Shown here: piece after piece, positions 21,499 to 27,874 of the stretch | How the letters are laid out: every line of letters starts with the position of its first letter | How positions within the stretch are numbered: position 1 is the stretch's first letter | DNA from: Dissophora ornata | Lineage: Eukaryota > Mortierellomycota > Mortierellomycetes > Mortierellales > Mortierellaceae | Direction of reading: 5' to 3' | NCBI GenBank assembly: GCA_025201705.1 | Contig: MU616992.1 | Span: 1 to 27,874, forward strand | Length of the DNA stretch: 27,874 nucleotides | Notes under the pieces: model-generated | Databases searched by the model: none | Told to the model about the DNA's origin: nothing | Seen by the model: the letters and a program-made list of their open reading frames with translations, nothing else | Program-made: the position numbers and the translations under genes

Positions 21499-24400
21499 TT
21501 AGCGAATCAACCCTGTTTCTGGCTTGACGAAAATCACAACAACCTCCGTCGGTGATCGGGCGGTGTCCGTCTTTGTAGCGCCTCTCACTTTGACCAGCAC
21601 TTCATCTTGTGTTGTTGAATCACCACCTTGCTGCGGTGTTGGCAGCGCTGGTCTTCCACGCCGACTGGCCGATTTCCGTTTGTTCACTACGAGTTTGACC
21701 CTGGGCAGCCTGACTAATCCTGCGTTGAGAGGATAGCAGCTCATCTGAATAGGGTGCGCCGCATAGGGAAGGAGTTTGATGACAGTCTGCATGGTGCCCG
21801 CATAGACCATACCATCGGATGGCTCGACTGTCATCACAAGCTCGTGGAGTTTGCCAGTCGGGTTGTGGACCTCATACCGAGCCGTGAATGGTTTGTTGAC
21901 CTGTGCAAATTTTGGGAGGTCTAACGAAGTAGAAATGGAGTATACATGTACATCAGTGGGGACATCTACATGTAGACGAAGACGTCTTCATCTCAGCGAT
22001 ACATACCAACTGTCATGTAGACCTCGGATTTTGGCAGCGCCAGCGGCTGCAAAGGTACAATTGTTGTCACATATGGCGCCCTATCGGCCTCTTTCTCTTC
22101 GTGCCTAGGGCATATAATAGTATAGAAAGCAGAAATATTAGCACACATCTTTCGCTGACATTAAAGGATACTTCAAGTATAAATGCCAACAAACCTTCGC
22201 CACTTGATACGCAGGAATCCCACGTCAATCTGCTCCGGAGCTAGCTCGAGGTCCGTTGCGACGACTTCTATCAACTGATTAAAGGTCTGCAAGTTGCCTG
22301 GCCGCCATTGCTGCACATTGGCGCCTTCACCACCCTCGTCCTGCGCACTCTGGCCATTCACAATCGAGACCCCGCTCTCAATCAGATCCACATGCACGCC
22401 CACTTCCTGCAAACTCTTTTTTTTATCTCTCGCCCGTGAGATGCTATGGCTTCGAGATAATCCCCTAGCCACAGACGTTCCATTAGCAGCGGCGTTGCCC
22501 CCTACTGCAACATCGGCCGCCGAGGCGGTGATAAGCTTAACCTCCTTGACTTCTACCGACCAAGGGCCTTCGTTATTGATTCTTGTCGACATCAAATAAA
22601 CTTCCTTCTGCATCAGTGCCGGGACCAAGACTGTTCCACGCTTTTCATCGACTTGATTAGACCTTAGGATCGGTGTCAGCTCGTTTTTCATTTCCTCAGG
22701 GATACCCTTTTCCTCAATCTGAGCTGGCTGAGGAATATAATCCACCTCGGCATCAAAAGGGGGTATAAAAAGAACTCTGAACGAGTGCTGTTTTTCCGTC
22801 CAAGTACTCTTTTGGTCCTTGTCCAGCGAAATCTCATACCGAACCTTGCAAACAATCGTCCTTGGCGTTGGAATTTCCAGAGCCTTGATGTAGATAACCT
22901 GCTCTGCCCAGGCGCCGATAGGGATTGCCTCTTTTCCATTCTCAGCGCCATTAAGGCTGGATGACGAGGTCGAGAGTCGAATTCCATTAAGAATCTGCAA
23001 GACAGGTAACTCACCCCCTGCCGAGAGCTCTGCAGCTGCATGCGGATCTAAGACCATGCTGTCCAGAGATTCGATACTAGGGTCGATTGGCTGGAGTTCC
23101 ACATCCATCTCCATGGCCACAGGGCATGTCTCCCCGTTCCGCACTTTGATCTTGACAGGAAAGTACTCATCCAAGTATGCCGGAGACTTAAAGAGAGACT
23201 TTATCTCTACTTTAGATTCTCTTGGAATAACTCGAAGCGCAGGCGTATGTCTCACTCCTTTGTCGAGATTCTTGAAACAAAGCTCGGGAGTAGATTCCAC
23301 GGTGGATTCCGAGACTTCGAGCCACTGTCGTCTAAGAGGTTCTCCTTGCTGAGGCATGAGCTGATGCTGCGTACTGCTTTGCTCCTGCTCCTGCGCAAAA
23401 TCCTGGGATGGGAACTCAAGAGCGACGTTCCAATTTTCTGTTACGATACCCAATGTAACTTTTACGACCTAAATCCGAATTTTAGAAGGATGTCTCCCCT
23501 GTCCATCAGTGCCAGTTCAAGAAACATAGGGCTTCTTCGAAAACTGGAATTAGGTTACCTTCAACACCTGCTCTTCGCCTGGGATGATAACGCCCTCTAG
23601 CACCTTGGTCTCGAACGGACGAATATCCAGGTTCGCGTCCGACATCCATACGTTTCGCGAAAGTTCGTCCTCGCTATCGGGGCCACCAAGTTGTTGGAGC
23701 GAGCACTGCGTGCAATCAATCCATGCAATACTACGTCCCGTCCGATCCTTGGTTTTCACTTCCGCTGTCATATTCGGGATATTAACATCGTCCTGAATAT
23801 AAGGCCGTGGGTCTGTGAAGCGATGGTTCAATGTTGGATCGGAAAATTCGACATGGATAAAAGAAATCCGAAAGGGTTTGGGTAATGCTCCTTGACCACC
23901 CTCGGTCGATAATTGAACTTGGAATTTGCTTTCCGAGGATACAAAAGTTTGTCGCTTCTGAAATTGAACAGCACAGGTAACTACATCCCAGTCAGGCGAT
24001 AAAATGTGCTGCGGTTAGACACGCTTCCGCGGATAAACTCGCACACGGCCATCATAAGCTATTCATTGCAGGATAAGCATATACTGTGACCATACCGAAC
24101 GAATTGATTTGAGGCATGAAAAGTTGCAATGGCTTATGGACAGTGGTGTTGGAGGTGTGAGTTTCCGAATGCAAGATGCTGACAAGCTCATCGAAGATAC
24201 TTTGCCTCTTCTCTTCGGTTGACGGCATATCTATAAGATCACAGGTAGTAGTTAAGACAACAGTATATATGCAAGCCCTCAAAGGATAAGAGTAGCCGTT
24301 TACCTGGACTCAGCATCTCGATCAAGTACTCGACAACGTTTTCCCAGTAGCCGAGCTCCTTTGCGCATTGAACAGACCATTTCAAAATCGAGGTCAAAAT

Positions 24401-26910
24401 TAAAGTCCATCCTTCCTTTCGATACGTCTTCCCGATCCGCTCAAAGAACCTGTATCAATGACCAGACAGAGAATAAATGAGTGAATGAACAAACAACCTA
24501 ATTGCAGACAGCTTTGACAGCTCTATCGTTGGCATTGACATACTTCAGGGCCATCTCAAATTTTCCAGCCGTGTAGTAAGTTCCTGCGATCTCTGATGCC
24601 AAAAACAGTGTCATTCTTCCTGCCTTGTATCGCTTAAATTGCTCATAGCTCTTTGTCAACAGCTCGATTGTTAGTGCTAAATGATCGATGGCTCGCTCTG
24701 CATTCATCGACTGGAGTGAGGGAGGGTGAGGCCTGCTAGCCGATGGTGCTGGCGCGACATTGCTGTCTAGATAAGCCTGAAGCACAGTGCATAGACAAGT
24801 TAACCAACGTTTTGCGAGGACCATGTGATGTCACTCTAGAAGCAGCAAATGCATAGCTCACCTCCTCTGCAATCTCAAAGCGAAGACGCCTTTGCACACT
24901 ACTGTTTGCAGCTAGATGATAAAAGAATCCAGCATGCTGCAAGACCAGCAATGGGTTGACGCCCGCGCCAGGACCGTGTGTCCCGCCACCGCGGCCTCCA
25001 CCAACATTACCTCCGTATATAAAGGCATCTCCTCCAGGTCCAATGCCGAATCCAGTAGTGCCATTGCCGAGTCCGATCCCAGAAAACTTGTTAAGGTCCT
25101 TGGACCCCTCTGCCATTCCTGCAAATGAACCATATACAACACTCCCCGGTGTAGGCGCCGGCAATTTAAAACCCAATTTCGTGCCAATGTCGATCAAATC
25201 ACCAAAGACCCTGTACTGCTTTGTTAGCCATGCCCAGTACTCAAATGAATCGTCTCCCATCTTCCAGCTCTCGGAGAATGCCTTAAAGACAATCAAATGC
25301 CGGCGGAAGTAGAACAGGGCTGTTGATGCCGCATCCAAGTAAAGGTGGAATTTACAAATCTAATAGAAGCAGGGAGTCATTAGTGGGCTGAAAGAAAGAA
25401 GAAAAAAAAATCTAGGGAGATTTCTCTCTTACCTTTAGGCAGAGACAGTCCGCTAGGACCTTGGCTTCCGCCCAGCGCTTTGTGCGTGCCTGTAGTCCTT
25501 GAGCTCCGGGCGTTATAGTGGAGGTGACCGCGAACATATCGATCAGTAGACCATAAGCTGATTCATAGTGCTTGACAGCATTGTCAATATCTTGCTTGCA
25601 CTCTGAAAACATGCCCATCTTAAACTCGTATCGCAACATCCATCCCTGTACAGAGAGGCCCTGTTGCTGTTGCTGTTGTTGTTGCTGAATTTGTTGTTGC
25701 TGATGTGTCTGCTGCTGACCTCCCATGACTTGCTGCTGAATGGGTCGCACGCTAGCAGTTGTCGCAGGCAAATTTGATTTTTTCTTCTTGTGTCTCTTCA
25801 CTTGTTCCTTGTAGTAATTCATGGAGCCTTCGTACTGCGATCTCTGTAGACTACGGGAACAGGAGAAAGTTTAGTTAACAGAGTAGGCAAATTTCTTGCG
25901 TTTACTAGCTCTTTGCATCCCTTGTTCACATACTTGACTGCAAATTCGGAGATCTCCTGGCTGTTACTCGGCGGAAAGACGTAAAATGAGTTTTTGGTAT
26001 CCAAACCCGCTGACTTGCGCACAAAATTCAGGCGATCCTCGATAGATGGATCCTCTGTTAGGTTCAAGAACGCCTTGTGTCAGTACCCATGGAGAGATGA
26101 TATGTTCAATGACAGCATAGTCACATCGATCGCCTTACCCATGTGTGATCGCTGCAGAATAATGACCGCCGCAAACTTGACAAATCTCTCCTGTGCCGCT
26201 TTTCTATTGCGAGCACGACAACTCCATCAACGATTAATAATGGACAGATGGAGCCGATCCTCCCGTGTGCCAAACAGACGTCAATGCACTCACCGACGCT
26301 CCAAGAGCTCCTGGGCGAGCACGATATCATGCTCACGTTCCAATGGGTCAATGACCCCTAGGGGGCCTTTGTCTGAGTATCCGCGTTGACCGTCGTTTCC
26401 ATTTCCAACAAGCGATTCCCGATCCCATAGGTCGACTATCGCAATGAAAACCGATGGGATCTGTTCGCGATGTCTTTTTATCCACAGTGGCGTGATAAGT
26501 CCATCGGGGTATAAAGGCGAAGAAGGAGAGGAGGGCGACAGAGAGGAAGGGAACAGATGCTGCTGGTTGGTTTGCTGTAGGAACTTCCGTGTCGGAGGTA
26601 GGATGTAGCTTCGATGCTCTGGCACCACGAAAAATAACGACCCTGCCAACCCCTTCGTGTTATCCCAATAAGAAACATTATTTCGCGCCAACATGGCTTG
26701 AAGCAGTGCCGCCTTTTGCGCTTCCAGAATCGAGCTATTAGCATGTTGCTGTGTCGCAGGTCTTGGCGGTGGTAGCGGTGACGAAGTATCGTTGCTAGTC
26801 GGCGCTGGGTTGCTTGCTCCATGTTGGGACGCGTCCTCTGCAGGTGTCAAGCCTGTCACAATCAACGTCGGCTGGAGGTGGATGACGAACTCTGGTGGAT
26901 AAGTATCCAT
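21499..26910 (-). CDS. TRAPPC11: TRAPP complex subunit 11 (foie gras/Gryzun protein), complete
   Basis: TRAPPC11 is a TRAPPIII subunit in ER-Golgi traffic and autophagy; it is absent from budding yeast but present in animals and filamentous fungi. Twelve exons in transcript order, 26910-26294, 26203-26139, 26054-25934, 25850-25433, 25359-24862, 24776-24544, 24449-24304, 24230-24096, 23980-23559, 23468-22195, 22104-22007 and 21920-21499, give 1482 residues. The eleven introns (73-115 bp) all have GT..AG ends and restore frame. The N-terminus (YPPEFVIHLQPTLIVTGL) and SLFFVVPEHRSYILPPTRKF match the family start. The foie gras domain begins near 340 (YEFKMGMFSECKQDIDNAVK) and runs through exons 4-6 with ICKFHLYLDAASTALFYFRR. 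The C-terminal Gryzun beta-rich half lies in exons 9-12. Insertions explain the length over the ~1130-residue human protein: a Gln-rich stretch (306-331) and a Gly-rich loop (about 476-542). ATG at 26910 (GACATGG) is chosen because family homology starts there, although the frame stays open upstream to an ATG at 27195. Confidence 0.92.
25660..25738. repeat. CAG/CAA repeat encoding Gln-rich insertion in TRAPPC11
   Basis: On the coding (minus) strand, mixed CAG/CAA codons encode a Gln-rich stretch (residues about 306-331) immediately before the foie gras domain. Human TRAPPC11 has no such tract as I recall it. Confidence 0.75.
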
Positions 26911-27228
26911 GTCTGTGTGGCCACTGCTTATAGAAAGGGATGGTAGGGTTGTTGGTGCCGGCGCTCTGATGACGTATAGATGTTTAGAAACGAGTCGTCT
27001 CAGAGAGGGATGAGAGGCGCGCAGGAAAGTGCAAGCATCCCTCGGGCATTCTTCTCGCCCCTGGAAGACCAGTAGCTGGCCTTTCACGTGACCTTTTTTT
27101 TTCTCCTTCCCCTGCACCCCTGCAAGGCATCTTTGCTCCTCTTCAGTTTGACCCATCCAGCTCACGCATCGCCCCATCCCTCTTCTATCCTCCATCCCTC
27201 CATTCCACTGCCCACCGCCTCTCTGGAC
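26911..27228. promoter_or_regulatory. Divergent promoter between TRAPPC11 and PIS1
   Basis: 318 bp separate the two start codons. It contains the E-box palindrome listed separately, a TGACGT half-CRE at 26970-26975, and a C/T-rich tract (about 27092-27222) leading to the PIS1 ATG. Confidence 0.6.
27084..27091. promoter_or_regulatory. TCACGTGA E-box palindrome
   Basis: A perfect 8-bp palindrome with CACGTG core lies 138 bp from the PIS1 start and 174 bp from the TRAPPC11 start. CACGTG is bound by fungal bHLH proteins such as Cbf1, and related CANNTG sites by Ino2/Ino4 in phospholipid genes. Which factor binds here is unknown. Confidence 0.45.
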
Positions 27229-27874
27229 ATGCCTGCCAAGAACACTAAAGCAGCCAGCGCTGTGGCATCGAAGGCTGCACCTGAAGACGAGAATGTCTTT
27301 CTCTTCATTCCTAATCTGATTGGTAGGCGAAACTGGCCTTGCCAGACTTTCTGATCACACGAGCATCCGGATGAAACTGCGATGACCCCCAGTGAGCAAT
27401 GATGAATGATCATGCTCCAAGAAGGAATAGACACTGATAGAACCCTTGCATTCGCTACTCCCCTATTCTCGACTGTTACCAGGATACAGCCGTATCATCC
27501 TTGCTGCCGGCTCTTTATACTACATGCCTGAACACCCAAAGACATGCATGATCATGTACTCGATCTCATGCTTGTTGGATGCCGTTGATGGAATGGCAGC
27601 AAGATACTATGGCCAATGTAAGCCAGCGCTTTGCACCGCGATCGCTGTCCTCATGCACACACGTTTGGCTCACAAAGCCTTTGCCGCCACTTGATTATAT
27701 GTTAAAACGATGGCTGGACTCTTTTACTTTAGGCAGCAAGTTTGGAGCGGTTCTGGATATGGTGACAGACAGGTATGCAAGCTGTGGAGACATAAACAGA
27801 CAGCACAGACAGGACCCCGCTTCTTGACTAGCTGGACTCTCGACACACACCATCCAGTCTTCACTCCATCCCAT
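27229..27874 (+). CDS. PIS1: Phosphatidylinositol synthase (CDP-diacylglycerol-inositol 3-phosphatidyltransferase), 5' part
   Basis: The enzyme joins CDP-diacylglycerol and myo-inositol to make phosphatidylinositol in the ER membrane. Exons visible: 27229-27322, 27483-27617 and 27733-27772, joined in phases 1 and 1; introns are 160 and 115 bp. The third exon ends in phase 2 at an AG|GTATGC donor. The next exon lies beyond the window, because downstream acceptors inside it lead to stops or non-family sequence. About 90 residues are present. FIPNLIGYSRIILA (26-39) is the family N-terminal signature. The full CDP-alcohol phosphotransferase motif spans the second intron: DAVDGMAAR, then G-x3-D-x3-D in SKFGAVLDMVTD, with catalytic Asp64, Asp67, Asp85 and Asp89 all present. 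The start ATG has G at -3 and lacks homology upstream. It is truncated only by the window edge and is divergent from TRAPPC11. Confidence 0.93.

Noticed and set aside
23981..24062. Extra small exon between TRAPPC11 exons 8 and 9
   Set aside because: All frames either stop or need an impossible 14-bp intron; splicing straight to the GATGTAG acceptor gives an in-frame product that matches the family.
26054..26085. TRAPPC11 exon 3 beginning at the ACAAG acceptor near 26081
   Set aside because: It breaks the frame with the upstream GTAAGG donor and puts the branch-like CTGAC too close. The TAACAG acceptor (exon from 26054) restores frame and family sequence.
26911..27195. N-terminal extension of TRAPPC11 from an in-frame ATG at 27195
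   Set aside because: The frame is open, but the added peptide is unlike the family, would nearly abut the PIS1 start, and the ATG at 26910 has better context and matches where homology begins.
27773..27874. Fourth PIS1 exon starting at one of the acceptors inside the window
   Set aside because: Each candidate AG leads to an early stop or to sequence unlike the family after the TDR motif; the true exon is most likely beyond the edge.

Overview
The window looks like nuclear DNA of a filamentous, early-diverging fungus; Mucoromycota and probably a Mortierella-type lineage is my inference. The evidence is short introns (73-228 bp) with GT..AG ends and CTAAC/CTGAC-like branch sites, a fused tryptophan synthase (alpha and beta in one protein), a Ran1-type kinase, a metazoan-style TRAPPC11, and glutamine-rich proteins made of CAG/CAA repeats. 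Intergenic DNA is rich in pyrimidine tracts and simple repeats. There are no bacterial features: no operons, CRISPR arrays or insertion sequences.

Layout. 1-629 is a short coding-like patch with no complete gene. 630-2722 is a long, pyrimidine-rich upstream region. 2723-6735 (+) is a three-exon gene for a 1267-residue, Gln/Ser-rich, probably nuclear protein. Its only recognisable domain resembles the N-terminal core-binding (SAM-like) domain of tyrosine recombinases, without the catalytic domain. 6736-8867 is the shared 3' region of two convergent genes. 8868-10402 (-) is a three-exon Ran1/Pat1/Sks1-type serine/threonine kinase. 10403-17864 is a 7.5 kb stretch with no convincing gene but many simple repeats, a 33-A run, a minisatellite and a perfect inverted repeat. 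17865-20572 (-) is a complete seven-exon TRP5 with Gcn4/Cpc1-type sites upstream. 21499-26910 (-) is a complete twelve-exon TRAPPC11. 27229 to the right edge (+) is the 5' part of a phosphatidylinositol synthase gene (PIS1), head-to-head with TRAPPC11.

How they relate. There is no gene cluster in the pathway sense. TRP5 is amino-acid biosynthesis. TRAPPC11 (Golgi trafficking and autophagy) and PIS1 (phosphoinositide precursor synthesis) both serve endomembranes and share a 318 bp divergent promoter containing a perfect E-box palindrome. All gene models here were spliced by eye; every joined exon set keeps frame and restores family motifs across the junctions. The most novel item is the recombinase-domain nuclear protein at 2723-6735, which also has a second conserved-looking 72-residue block that I do not recognise.
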